The notes below the pieces were generated by a model. It was not told the origin of the DNA, ran no database searches, and saw only the letters and a list, made by a program, of their open reading frames with translations. From positions 1-26,037 of the forward strand of contig CAZPGP010000012.1 of NCBI GenBank assembly GCA_964586395.1: 26,037 bases of DNA, given 5' to 3'. Below, in pieces: positions 1 to 7,950 of this stretch (position 1 is its first letter; every line of letters starts with the position of its first letter). Position numbers and translations under genes: made by a program. The stretch is from DATEFF01 sp964586395 (GTDB taxonomy: Bacteria > Patescibacteriota > Saccharimonadia > Saccharimonadales > EFPC-124).

Positions 1-2
1 TC

Positions 3-944
3 ATGAGCGCACCCGCTGTATCTACCAAGCGAGCACTTGTCACGTCATTCGTGGTTGACTTGCTCGATGTGGTTATGAACTTTACGGTAGCCGCAATCAC
101 CGGCAGCGCCGTCATGATTGCTGAAGCCATGGAGGGGTTGGCCGACCTTTCCTCAGTCGCCTTGTTGCTGGTTGGACACAAACGCTCGCAGCGCAAAGCT
201 GACCATAACTATCAGTTTGGCTATGGTAAGGAGTTGTATTTCTGGGCTTTGCTGTCGGCGGTTGTTATCTTGCTGATCACAGCTTCGGCATCATTTTACT
301 TTGGGCTCGAGAAGTTCCTACATCCTGACCATGTTGAGTGGACGGGCTTGGCTTATGCGGTTCTGGCGATTGCGATCGTTACGAATGGCTACGCTTTTAC
401 CGTGAGCGCGCGGGCGCTTTTGGGCGGACGGAAGTTCGCAAAGCTCCCTCGAGTTTTCATGGAATCGTCGTTGCTGGCGCCTAAGACGACAGTCGTTTTG
501 GACGTTATGGGTACGCTCGCGGCTTTGTTCGGCATGATTAGCTTGATCATTTATGGAATCACTGGCGACGGCCGTTTCGACGGTGTTGGCGCAATGACGA
601 TCGGTGTGACGCTGGCGGTGTTTGCAGTAATTCTCCTGGACGGTGTGCGCGGATTGATTACGGGGCACAGTGTACCGCCGATGTTGGCTAAGGATATCCG
701 CAGAGCCGCTATGAAAGTGCCGGGCGTCCTTGGCGTGTTGGACCTGCGAACGATGATTTTGGGTGCGACCAGTACCCTCGTGAATATCGAAGTTCATTTA
801 GATGATGGCCTGACGACAGATGGAATTGAAAAAGTTATCGATAAGGTCAAACGCGAAGTTGGTAGCGTTGTTCCTGGGTACACACACGTGCAGGTTGAGC
901 CAGAGACGCCAACTGCTCCGCGAAAGCGCAAAGCTAAGAAGTAA
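3..944 (+). CDS. Cation diffusion facilitator (CDF) family divalent-metal efflux protein
   Basis: Probable proton-coupled exporter of a divalent metal (Zn, Mn, Fe or similar) in the cytoplasmic membrane. About six hydrophobic segments fill residues 10-220, followed by a cytoplasmic domain of about 90 residues with the CDF-type ferredoxin-like pattern and a basic Lys/Arg tail. The loop FGYGKELYFWALL after TM2 and the DGVG/LLDGVRGLITG segment around TM6 are typical of the SLC30A9-like CDF branch. In TM2, where relatives carry AEAxHSLxD, this protein has AEAMEGLAD, so the usual His ligand appears to be Glu; metal choice cannot be read from the sequence. The ATG lies two bases from the window edge, so an upstream start cannot be excluded. 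Its 3' end overlaps the convergent lipid kinase gene by 11 bp. Confidence 0.85.
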   Translation: MSAPAVSTKRALVTSFVVDLLDVVMNFTVAAITGSAVMIAEAMEGLADLSSVALLLVGHKRSQRKADHNYQFGYGKELYFWALLSAVVILLITASASFYFGLEKFLHPDHVEWTGLAYAVLAIAIVTNGYAFTVSARALLGGRKFAKLPRVFMESSLLAPKTTVVLDVMGTLAALFGMISLIIYGITGDGRFDGVGAMTIGVTLAVFAVILLDGVRGLITGHSVPPMLAKDIRRAAMKVPGVLGVLDLRTMILGATSTLVNIEVHLDDGLTTDGIEKVIDKVKREVGSVVPGYTHVQVEPETPTAPRKRKAKK

Positions 945-1803
945 TAACCCGCAAGCTTTTGGGCCTCGAGCGATATTCGAGCGGCGTGCGGAGCTTTTGT
1001 ACCTCCCCGTCCGTCGCAACGCTCAAACGGCGATGACGCTTCGTGTGAATTGTGCATTCGCTCGCCAAATGTATCGCAAAATCCTGCGAGCGGGATTTGC
1101 TGGTCAGTAGTCCGTGCCCGAGCATACGTAAGACGCCGATGAACGACTGAGCCTTCACGACATAGATAGCAATTTGCCCGCCCTCAAGCGACTTGCGCTG
1201 ACCGAGTCCGCCACCCGGCGTACGGTCGTATTCGTTATTGCCGATAAAGACAAACGGCGTGCGGTATACATGACTCTGTCCGTCGACGACCAGCTCAACG
1301 CGATATCGCCTGGGCCGTAGAATCACACGGAGCGATCCGAACAGTGCTGCCGGCCATTTGCCGAGCTTGCCTTCTAGCTCGTCGCGAGCGTGCAGTGAAC
1401 GCGGATACCAACCAATGCTGGAGTTATTGATGAATACATGTTTGTTGACGGTCGCGCTGTCGACAAGTTTCGTTTTTGAGCGCTTGATCACACCTACGGC
1501 CTTTTCGATTTCCAGCGGGATATTGAGCTCCTTAGCGAAGTGATTCAAGGTGCCTGCCGGAATGACGGCCAGTGTTGCATGTGTGCCCTGGATGAATTCC
1601 GCTACAGCGCTGACAGTTCCGTCGCCGCCTGCTGCCACGACAATTGCGTCCTTTTGCTTGGCGAAGTTTGTAACCTTGCGCCGCACGCCCTTGTCCCTGA
1701 TGGCAACGTATTTTGCGTCGAGGCTGTGGTCCCGCATCGCGTTTTTGATGTCGGCAAGTGAATTTTCTTGGCCTGATTTGGTATTGTGGACGACCAATAT
1801 CAT
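934..1803 (-). CDS. Diacylglycerol kinase family lipid kinase
   Basis: Cytosolic, membrane-associated ATP-dependent kinase of the DAGK/YegS catalytic family, 289 aa, expected to phosphorylate diacylglycerol or another lipid alcohol. The N-terminus MILVVHNTKSG matches the family's first strand. The nucleotide-binding GGDGTV lies at residues 59-64, GTLNHFAKEL follows at the usual spacing, and the C-terminal half is the family's beta-rich domain with GNNEYDRTPGGGLG. An in-frame GTG or ATG further upstream would add about 51 low-complexity Arg/Gly residues inside the preceding gene. The ATG at 1801-1803 is chosen because it forms an ATGA overlap with the PAP2 stop, which suggests translational coupling. 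It is the last gene of a polyprenyl synthetase - PAP2 - kinase operon. The exact lipid substrate is unknown. Confidence 0.88.
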   Translation of the reverse strand: MILVVHNTKSGQENSLADIKNAMRDHSLDAKYVAIRDKGVRRKVTNFAKQKDAIVVAAGGDGTVSAVAEFIQGTHATLAVIPAGTLNHFAKELNIPLEIEKAVGVIKRSKTKLVDSATVNKHVFINNSSIGWYPRSLHARDELEGKLGKWPAALFGSLRVILRPRRYRVELVVDGQSHVYRTPFVFIGNNEYDRTPGGGLGQRKSLEGGQIAIYVVKAQSFIGVLRMLGHGLLTSKSRSQDFAIHLASECTIHTKRHRRLSVATDGEVQKLRTPLEYRSRPKSLRVITS

Positions 1804-2333
1804 AGCTTTGCAATCACCACTATCAGCGCTGCGACGACGCCGCCTAGAATCCAGCCCGCAATGACGTCCGTCGGGTAGTGTGCGCCCAGATAGATTCGCG
1901 AGATGCCGACGAGGAAGATAAAGACGCCCAGACCCCAAGCCACCACGACGCTCCATGGCTCAGGTAGGTATTTGAGTGACAGATATATGAGCAGCCCGCA
2001 GATAACCGTCGAGCCAAAGGCGTGACCGCTCGGGAAGCTGCTGGTTTTGAAGTACATTTCGCTGACATACAGTGTGTCTGGACGCGTGCGATGGATGAAG
2101 TGTTTGAGGAGGCTGTTGGCCAGCATTGCCAAAACGCCAACACCCAGGCCATAGGTGATATTTGGTTTAGCGTTCTGCCAGGCATACAGCATCACTGCGC
2201 CTGCCGCTACGCACATGACTGCCGGTTGACCAAGTGTGGTCACGGCCAACATTGGGGCGTGCAGCCAGCCCGGCCAGCTGATGATGAAACCGGTTAGTGC
2301 GGTGTCGAACTTGACGATGATGTCTTTGATCAT
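1800..2333 (-). CDS. PAP2-superfamily membrane phosphatase
   Basis: Integral-membrane acid phosphatase of 177 aa, with active site facing outward in known relatives. All three PAP2 signature motifs are present in order: KHFIHRTRP (KX6RP), SFPSGH, and SRIYLGAHYPTD (SRX5HX3D). Five to six hydrophobic segments surround them. Members dephosphorylate undecaprenyl pyrophosphate, phosphatidate or phosphatidylglycerol phosphate. Lying directly downstream of a polyprenyl diphosphate synthase, the most natural inference is recycling or maturation of a polyprenyl carrier (BacA/PgpB-like role), but a phosphatidate phosphatase opposing the downstream lipid kinase fits equally well. The stop overlaps the kinase start by 4 bp. 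A TATACT box 6 nt upstream of the ATG suggests an additional leaderless promoter within the operon. Confidence 0.9.
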   Translation of the reverse strand: MIKDIIVKFDTALTGFIISWPGWLHAPMLAVTTLGQPAVMCVAAGAVMLYAWQNAKPNITYGLGVGVLAMLANSLLKHFIHRTRPDTLYVSEMYFKTSSFPSGHAFGSTVICGLLIYLSLKYLPEPWSVVVAWGLGVFIFLVGISRIYLGAHYPTDVIAGWILGGVVAALIVVIAKL

Positions 2334-2339
2334 GCTCTT

Positions 2340-2345
2340 AGTATA
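2340..2345 (-). promoter_or_regulatory. Putative -10 box of the PAP2 gene (leaderless)
   Basis: On the minus strand the hexamer reads TATACT and ends 6 nt before the ATG, leaving no room for a Shine-Dalgarno. It sits just beyond the polyprenyl synthetase stop. No convincing -35 is seen, so this rests on the box and on the same arrangement recurring elsewhere in the window. Confidence 0.45.
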
Positions 2346-2353
2346 CCGTTCCG

Positions 2354-3445
2354 CTAAGCTCTACGCGTCATGAGGAAGTCGGCCATACCGGCAAGGACGC
2401 GTATTTCTTCGGTGGTTGGCGGATTGCTTTGGGCCAGTGTTTGCTTGGCGGCTTCGCACGACTGCTTGATCTCTTGCTGGGTTTGGCCTAGCGCGCCGCA
2501 CTCGGTGATAATCTGCTTACATCGTTCGAAGTCGGCTTCGGTGAGTTTTTCGTTACCGAGTTGTCGCTCCAGGAAGTCGACGTCGTCTTTGTTTGCGAGC
2601 TCCAGCGTACGCCCGATCAGCATCGTGCGCTTGCCTTCACGGAGATCGTCCATTGGCAGTTTGCCCGTTTCGTCGGCCGAGCCAAATAGCCCGATGATGT
2701 CGTCGGACAGCTGGAAGGCGCGACCAGCCTGGAGGCCATATTCCTCAAGGACTTTGAGCTGATCGGCCTCTGCTCCGGCCAGAATAGCGCCGAGCTGCAG
2801 CGGATTGACGAATGAATAGTAGGCAGACTTCCATAGCAGCACGTTTTCGATCTGCTTCTGCGAGTTGGTCTTGGCGGTCTCGTTCCAGAGGTCGTTAATC
2901 TGTCCCTGACAGGTTACGAATAGGGTGTGGTTGAGGTTGTTGCTGGCGTCACGAATACGTTCGGCACTGACGGGTATCTGGTTCAGCTCACCCATGGCGA
3001 GGTGCATACCGGCCATGGCCGCGAGTGTCGCTAGGTTTGCGCCAAAATGCTGCCGATCCCCCACCTGGTTGGTGCGCGTGAACCACTCCTCCAAGATTCG
3101 GTGAGCCGCTGGTCCGCCACGACGCAACTCGCTGCGGTCACTGATGTCGTCGGAGACGAGCAGATAGGCGTGGACCATCTCGAGCACCAAGCTCATTTGG
3201 TCGATGACTCTCTGGTCGTTGCCGCCAAGCATTCGATACCCCGACTCGGCCAGCGCAGCTCGAAAACGTTTGCCGCCGCGGCCCAGAATGTCGGTGAAGG
3301 CCATCATAGTTTGTCGGGAAGCGTCACCATAGGTGGCTTCGACGTCCGGCATTTTGGCATGCCAGTAGGTATCTATAACTTCATCGGCTCGGGACTTACG
3401 AGTTTTGAGTGCGTTCGTGAATAGATCGAGGTCGGTACTGTCCAT
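2354..3445 (-). CDS. Polyprenyl (geranylgeranyl/farnesyl-type) diphosphate synthase
   Basis: Soluble trans-prenyltransferase of 363 aa that condenses isopentenyl diphosphate with allylic diphosphates. GGKRFR is at residues 57-62 (family GGKRxRP, with the Pro replaced by Ala). The first Asp-rich motif is DDISD at residues 99-103. The second is SDDIIGLFG near residue 245, a DDxxG-type ending seen in GGPP-synthase-like enzymes rather than the classical DDxxD. KLPMDDLREGKRTMLI follows, the conserved diphosphate-binding segment. The chain length of the product is not decidable by eye. Minus-strand GGAAGG just before the ATG is an adequate Shine-Dalgarno. First gene of the lipid operon, divergent from the pyrophosphatase gene with only 47 bp between starts. 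Confidence 0.9.
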   Translation of the reverse strand: MDSTDLDLFTNALKTRKSRADEVIDTYWHAKMPDVEATYGDASRQTMMAFTDILGRGGKRFRAALAESGYRMLGGNDQRVIDQMSLVLEMVHAYLLVSDDISDRSELRRGGPAAHRILEEWFTRTNQVGDRQHFGANLATLAAMAGMHLAMGELNQIPVSAERIRDASNNLNHTLFVTCQGQINDLWNETAKTNSQKQIENVLLWKSAYYSFVNPLQLGAILAGAEADQLKVLEEYGLQAGRAFQLSDDIIGLFGSADETGKLPMDDLREGKRTMLIGRTLELANKDDVDFLERQLGNEKLTEADFERCKQIITECGALGQTQQEIKQSCEAAKQTLAQSNPPTTEEIRVLAGMADFLMTRRA

Positions 3446-3457
3446 AATCCTTCCAGC

Positions 3458-3485
3458 TTAGCAGCTCTGGGCACGCTGGTATAAT
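3458..3485 (+). promoter_or_regulatory. Promoter of the XTP/dITP pyrophosphatase gene, leaderless
   Basis: TTAGCA at 3458-3463 (4 of 6 to TTGACA), a 16-nt spacer, and a perfect TATAAT at 3480-3485. The ATG is at 3493, only 7 nt after the -10 box, so transcription should begin at or within a base or two of the start codon. No Shine-Dalgarno could fit. Confidence 0.7.
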
Positions 3486-3492
3486 CAATATC

Positions 3493-4035
3493 ATGCATGA
3501 CATCACTCTTATTACGGGCAACGCTGGCAAAGTTGCCGAAATCTCCCGCCTTCTGGGCATCGAAGTCCATGGTCAGAAAGTCCCGCTCCCCGAGCTACAA
3601 GCAACCGACGTTCGTGAGGTCGCTCGCGCAAAGGCGCAGGCCGCCTACGACCAGCTTAAACGACCAGTGTTGGTCGACGATACTGGACTTTACATCCATG
3701 CTTGGGGCGAACTCCCCGGTGCGTTGGTTGCGTGGTTCCTCGATAACGTTGGCTGCGAAGGTATTCTGAAGATGCTTCACGGTTGGGATGATCGCTCCGC
3801 CCGCGTCGTGACTGCGCTCGGTTATTGCGACGAGCATGGTGTGCAGGTTTTTGACGGCGAACTACGGGGTAGTATCGCGACGGAGCTGCGCGGCGAGAAT
3901 GGCTTCGGCTACGACCCTATCTTTATCCCCGAAGGCAAAGACCAGACCTTTGCCGAGTTCAGCAACGAACAAAAAGACGCCATATCTATGCGCGCTCTTG
4001 CGGCCGCAAAGCTCCGTGATTTCATAGGGGCTTGA
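3493..4035 (+). CDS. rdgB: XTP/dITP diphosphatase (RdgB/HAM1 family)
   Basis: House-cleaning nucleotide pyrophosphatase that hydrolyses XTP, ITP and dITP to monophosphates, keeping deaminated purines out of DNA and RNA; cytosolic, normally dimeric. The 180-aa length is slightly short for the family (about 190-200). Visible motifs are TGNAGK at residues 8-13 (family T-x-N-x-K), VLVDDTGL around residue 60, and ENGFGYDPIFIP near residue 133. The usual SHR base-contact motif near the C-terminus reads SMR here, which could alter base discrimination. The ATG at 3493 is favoured over other frames because it lies at the expected distance from a perfect -10 box. Divergent from the polyprenyl synthetase gene. 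Confidence 0.92.
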   Translation: MHDITLITGNAGKVAEISRLLGIEVHGQKVPLPELQATDVREVARAKAQAAYDQLKRPVLVDDTGLYIHAWGELPGALVAWFLDNVGCEGILKMLHGWDDRSARVVTALGYCDEHGVQVFDGELRGSIATELRGENGFGYDPIFIPEGKDQTFAEFSNEQKDAISMRALAAAKLRDFIGA

Positions 4036-4078
4036 TCATCTTGACAATTGAGGCGGACTGCAAGATGCTTATGGTAAG

Positions 4079-4098
4079 TATATATAAAAGGGTAGGGC
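4079..4098 (+). promoter_or_regulatory. Putative -10 region and Shine-Dalgarno of the sensor operon
   Basis: An AT-rich TATATATAAA stretch starting at 4079 is the only -10-like element ahead of the 4103 start. It is followed by TAGGG about 5 nt before the ATG, so this operon has a leader and a ribosome-binding site. A perfect TTGACA at 4041-4046 is present but is 32 nt from this box, too far to be its -35. Treat the promoter assignment as tentative. Confidence 0.35.
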
Positions 4099-4102
4099 TA
4101 TC

Positions 4103-5350
4103 ATGGACGAAGAACCTAGACAGCAAAATCAACCTGTAATTTCAGGGCAAACGCCCACGTCACAACCTGCCCCAGAGGCGGCCCCTACCCCGCCACCAAC
4201 GGTCAGTCCTGACCCGGCAGCTGAACCTCCTCACCATCCGCATCGTAAATGGTTTATCGTGGGCGGTGCGGCTATTGTATTGGCATTGATCGCCAGTGCA
4301 GTTGTGCTGATTGCCCAGATGACTACCCGCCAGGCTGCGCCGAAAATCAAGGTTGGCGTGATGATGGCCTTCAGCGGCGGTTCCAGCAGTATGGGTTACG
4401 GCGCCATGAAGGGCGTGCAGCTAGCCAAGAAGCAGCTCAGCGCTGATAATATCGAGATCGTTCAGGTTGACTCCAAGTGCGACGCCAAGACAGCTGGCGA
4501 ATCAATCAAACAACTGATCGCCCAGAACGTTGTCGCGATCATCGGCGAGGGTTGCTCCAGCGCAACGGTCGCTGCCCTGCCTGCCGCCAACAACGCTAAA
4601 ATTCCGATGATTAGCCCGTCTGCATCCAGCACGACACTGACCACGCCGGACGATTACTTCTTCCGCGTCGTTCCCCCGGATACATTCCAGGGAACCTTCA
4701 TGGCACAGACTATCTACGACCGCGGCATTCGCCAGGTTGCGATCTTCTACACTAATGAGCCCTACGGCAGTAGCATGAACGCTGTATTCCGCGAGAAGTT
4801 CGAGGCGCTCGGCGGCAAGGTCGTCGCAACGGCATCTGCCGAACCTGACGTAATCGACCTCAAGACTCAGATGGCGACACTCGCTGCCGCTAGTCCCGCT
4901 GCTATCTTCATCGCGCCTAACTCAGTTGTATCTGCGACCGCCGCCATGAAACTTGCGCGCGAGGCTGGCATCAAGGCACCGTTCTTCGGCGCCGACATTA
5001 TGTACGACAACACGATCATCAGCAATAACCCAACCGTTGCCGAAGGCCTAACTATCTCGTCATTCCCTACTGGCACAAAGGCATTCAAGCAGTCGCTCAT
5101 TAACGAGTACGGCAAGTCCGAGCAGCTGTATGCGGCACCTCAGGCGTACGACATCATTCACCTGCTACAGATCGCCGCAAGCCGGGGCGCAACCACTGGC
5201 GAAAAGATCAAGAATATCCTGCCAGAGATAGTTCTGGACGACAGCGTTTCTGGCTTCAAAAAGTTCGACACCAACGGTGAAGTATCAGATAAGGATTACA
5301 GGTACGACTTGTTCCAGGTGAAGGATGGCGCGTTTACCCTTGTCGAGTAG
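4103..5350 (+). CDS. Membrane-anchored type I periplasmic-binding protein (LivJ-like)
   Basis: Extracytoplasmic ligand-binding protein of the branched-chain amino acid/amide family, 415 aa. Residues 1-48 are a Pro/Gln/Ala-rich cytoplasmic tail, residues 50-72 a single transmembrane anchor, and residues 80-415 the two-lobed Venus-flytrap domain. It starts KIKVGVMMAFSGG and carries GEGCSSATVAALPAANNAKIPMISPSAS, the typical ligand-loop region. There is no Lys/Arg-rich cleavable signal and no lipobox, so it stays tethered. No ABC permease or ATPase gene is nearby. Instead a histidine kinase starts immediately after its stop. The inference is a sensory receptor rather than a transporter component, by analogy with LuxP-LuxQ and TorT-TorS. 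The ligand is unknown. Confidence 0.88.
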   Translation: MDEEPRQQNQPVISGQTPTSQPAPEAAPTPPPTVSPDPAAEPPHHPHRKWFIVGGAAIVLALIASAVVLIAQMTTRQAAPKIKVGVMMAFSGGSSSMGYGAMKGVQLAKKQLSADNIEIVQVDSKCDAKTAGESIKQLIAQNVVAIIGEGCSSATVAALPAANNAKIPMISPSASSTTLTTPDDYFFRVVPPDTFQGTFMAQTIYDRGIRQVAIFYTNEPYGSSMNAVFREKFEALGGKVVATASAEPDVIDLKTQMATLAAASPAAIFIAPNSVVSATAAMKLAREAGIKAPFFGADIMYDNTIISNNPTVAEGLTISSFPTGTKAFKQSLINEYGKSEQLYAAPQAYDIIHLLQIAASRGATTGEKIKNILPEIVLDDSVSGFKKFDTNGEVSDKDYRYDLFQVKDGAFTLVE

Positions 5351-5351
5351 C

Positions 5352-7601
5352 ATGCCAGCGCCGAATAAACGGCGTGGAACCATGAGTGTTCGCGGCAAAC
5401 TGACGCTGCTGATGCTGGCTATTGGTTTGATTCCTACGCTGGTGGTGAGTGCTATTGGTTATATCACGACCAGTAATGATTTGCGCACCAAGACGACTGA
5501 TCAGTTGGTTAGTACCGCCGTAAAGCAGGAGCAGAAGATCACTGGCCTCCTACAACAGCGCCAAGAAGACGTGACAACGCTGACGAATCGCTTTGATCTT
5601 CAGAGTGCGCTTGGTCAGTACTTGGCCGGCGGCCGCGCGATCGATCAGGGCACTATCGAAGCAATTCTGCAGGATCGCAAAGCCCAAGTCCCAGATATGC
5701 AGTCCGCTACTATTACCGACCTAAATGGAAAAGTTATCGCCTCAACCGCCGACACGAACCGTGGCAAATCCTTGCCTCTCGCTGACTATTACGTGGGTGA
5801 AGGTACCGACACAGCCGTCTCCGTCCGCGAAGACACACGCGACAACGTCAACAAGCTCTATATCGCCACCAAAGTCAGCGTCAACAAGAAAGAGTCGGGC
5901 GTTATGCTTGTCGTCTTCCGTATGGACAACATCATCGCGGCTGTCCAGGACTATACCGGCCTGGGCACGACCGGCGAGACTGTTGTCGCGTTCAAGGGTG
6001 CGAACGATCACGCTATCTCGTTGTTCCCCTTGCGATTCGATACAGACGCCGCTCTCAGTAAACATCTCGATTCGCTCGATCTGTTTGATACATCCGATAG
6101 GTCTCGCACGGCGACCGACTATCGTGGTCACGAAGTTATTGTCGCCTCGCGCAATATTGGTTTCGCCAACTGGGTCCTGGCCACCAAGATCGATACTGAT
6201 GAGGCGCTTGCCTCTGTCGTACAGCTCCGCAATTCACTTATTACCATTCTGGTCGCCAGTTCTGCGGCCGTCTTTGTGATTGCCTTGTGGCTAACTCGGT
6301 ACTTCACGCGGCCGATCTTGTATCTGGCAGAAGTCGCGCAACGCATTGGTAAGGGCGAGCTGGGCGAACGCGTCAACCTGAAGCGCGGTGACGAGATCGG
6401 TCTGTTGGGCGACAGCATTAACGCGATGGGCGTGAGCTTGCAGGACTTCGTCTCGCACGTTGAGGAGCAGCGCAATCGCCTGGAGATTATCCTTAACACC
6501 ACCGCCGAGAGTATCTTGGCGGTTGACCGCGAAGGCAAGATTATCATCACTAACGCTGCTGCATCGCAGCTGACGCAGCTCCCGAATGATGCCCTTGTCG
6601 GCAAGAACGTTCATGACATATTCAAGTGGACGCGAGACCTCCAGCCGTTCACCATCAATTACGACGACTCGACGGTCTACCCTGACCTGGAATACGTGGA
6701 TCACGCTGGCAACACGCACTTTGTAAAGATTATCGTGGCCAAGGTGCGCGGCACCGAGGAGCAGCAGGCGGCTCAAACTATCGTAACTATCCACGACGAG
6801 ACCAAGACGCGCGAGCTCGAGAACATGAAGATCGACTTCGTCTCCATGGCGGCCCACGAACTCCGTACGCCGCTCGCCTCTCTCCGTGGCTATATCGAGT
6901 TGATCAATTACAAAGAAGGCTCGCGTATTAGTGAAGATGGACACAAATACCTTCGTCAGGCGCTCAAGAGCAGCACCGAACTTGGCAGTCTCATCAATAA
7001 CCTGCTCGACGTCACGCGCATCGAGCGCGGTACGCTCACGCTCAACATGGAGCCGGTTGACCTGGCTGCAACTATCAAACAAGCTGTTGAGGACGTGAAA
7101 TTCGTTGCCGACGACAAGCAGATTGCGCTCTCCTACCAGGGCGAAGCAAGTGGCGACATGGTTCTGGCCGACACCATCGCACTGCGCGAGGTGGTCAATA
7201 ACCTTCTGACTAACGCCATCAAGTACACAGATCCAAACGGCAAAGTAGACATAGCCCTCGAGCGTGACGGCGAGAACTACGTGGCGCGCATAACCGACAC
7301 CGGCATCGGTATTCCTAAGAAGGCGCTTCCCTACCTGTTCACTAAGTTCTACCGAGTACATGGCGGACTAGATAGCGGAAGCACCGGCACTGGACTTGGA
7401 CTCTTTATTTCCAAATCCATCGTGGAGCGTCATAATGGAACCATCGGCGTCGAATCTCAGGAAGGCGTCGGATCGGTCTTTACGTTTACGATTCCCGTTA
7501 TGCACGAACATCAACTAGCTGAGCGCCAACAGCAAGACCAGGAAGCGCAGACATTCATAAGGAGGCATCGTGGCTGGGTTACGAAAAATACTACTCGTTG
7601 A
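5352..7601 (+). CDS. Membrane sensor histidine kinase (Cache-HAMP-PAS-HisKA-HATPase)
   Basis: Two-component sensor of about 749 aa. TM1 lies near residues 16-38, an extracellular domain of about 255 residues with Cache-like pattern follows, TM2 is near 294-316, then HAMP (about 317-370), a PAS domain starting RLEIILNTTAESILAVD, HisKA with phospho-acceptor His in MAAHELRTPL (about residue 502), and the ATPase with N box NNLLTNAIKY, G1 DTGIGIP and G2 GTGLGLF. All catalytic motifs are intact. The start is uncertain: ATGs at 5325 (inside the upstream gene, weak AGG upstream), 5352 (1 nt after the upstream stop) and 5382 (just before TM1) are possible; 5352 is chosen as a reinitiation site. The receiver gene overlaps its last 32 bp. 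Confidence 0.93.
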   Translation: MPAPNKRRGTMSVRGKLTLLMLAIGLIPTLVVSAIGYITTSNDLRTKTTDQLVSTAVKQEQKITGLLQQRQEDVTTLTNRFDLQSALGQYLAGGRAIDQGTIEAILQDRKAQVPDMQSATITDLNGKVIASTADTNRGKSLPLADYYVGEGTDTAVSVREDTRDNVNKLYIATKVSVNKKESGVMLVVFRMDNIIAAVQDYTGLGTTGETVVAFKGANDHAISLFPLRFDTDAALSKHLDSLDLFDTSDRSRTATDYRGHEVIVASRNIGFANWVLATKIDTDEALASVVQLRNSLITILVASSAAVFVIALWLTRYFTRPILYLAEVAQRIGKGELGERVNLKRGDEIGLLGDSINAMGVSLQDFVSHVEEQRNRLEIILNTTAESILAVDREGKIIITNAAASQLTQLPNDALVGKNVHDIFKWTRDLQPFTINYDDSTVYPDLEYVDHAGNTHFVKIIVAKVRGTEEQQAAQTIVTIHDETKTRELENMKIDFVSMAAHELRTPLASLRGYIELINYKEGSRISEDGHKYLRQALKSSTELGSLINNLLDVTRIERGTLTLNMEPVDLAATIKQAVEDVKFVADDKQIALSYQGEASGDMVLADTIALREVVNNLLTNAIKYTDPNGKVDIALERDGENYVARITDTGIGIPKKALPYLFTKFYRVHGGLDSGSTGTGLGLFISKSIVERHNGTIGVESQEGVGSVFTFTIPVMHEHQLAERQQQDQEAQTFIRRHRGWVTKNTTR

Positions 7602-7950
7602 GGATAATCTAGAACTCCGCAACTTGTACGAGATATTCCTGAAACAACACGGCTTTGAAGTGGCCAGTGCTTCTGATGGCGACGAAGGTCTCCAGAAAGC
7701 CAAAGATTACAAACCAGATCTTATATTTCTGGACGTCATGATGCCCAAGAAGAATGGTTTTGAAGTGCTGAAGATTCTGCGTCACGACCCAGAATATGGC
7801 TGCACCAAGACCAAGATCGTCATCTTAACGAACCTGGGTGATTCCAGCAAAGTCAGCCCTGACGTGCGCGCCGACATGGACGGCTACGTCATCAAGGCAG
7901 AGATTGAGCTGAAGAGTCTGCTCGAAATTATCAAATCGTTCGAACGCTAA
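7570..7950 (+). CDS. Single-domain response regulator (CheY-like receiver)
   Basis: Receiver protein of 126 aa with no output domain. Acidic pocket ED at residues 11-12, phospho-acceptor Asp in LIFLDVMMPKKNG (about residue 55), the Thr of ILTNLGD and Lys of VIKAE near residue 108 are all present. It starts at a GTG preceded by a strong AAGGAGG at 7559-7565, and the gene overlaps the kinase by 32 bp, so the two are surely co-expressed and very likely cognate. Without a DNA-binding domain the output must go through a protein partner, for example a motor, a pilus protein or another kinase; none is evident next to it. Its TAA overlaps the stop of the convergent HxlR gene. Confidence 0.94.
   Translation: MAGLRKILLVEDNLELRNLYEIFLKQHGFEVASASDGDEGLQKAKDYKPDLIFLDVMMPKKNGFEVLKILRHDPEYGCTKTKIVILTNLGDSSKVSPDVRADMDGYVIKAEIELKSLLEIIKSFER

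Noticed and set aside
1804..1956. N-terminal extension of the lipid kinase into the PAP2 gene
   Set aside because: Arg/Gly-rich antisense-like residues before the conserved MILVVHNTKSG start; the ATGA overlap at 1800-1803 is the natural start.
4041..4046. Perfect TTGACA as -35 of the sensor operon
   Set aside because: No -10-like hexamer lies 16-18 nt downstream; the nearest AT-rich box is 32 nt away.
6291..7361. A 356-codon minus-strand frame opposite the histidine kinase
   Set aside because: Antisense shadow of the HisKA/HATPase coding region; no motifs, no ribosome site.
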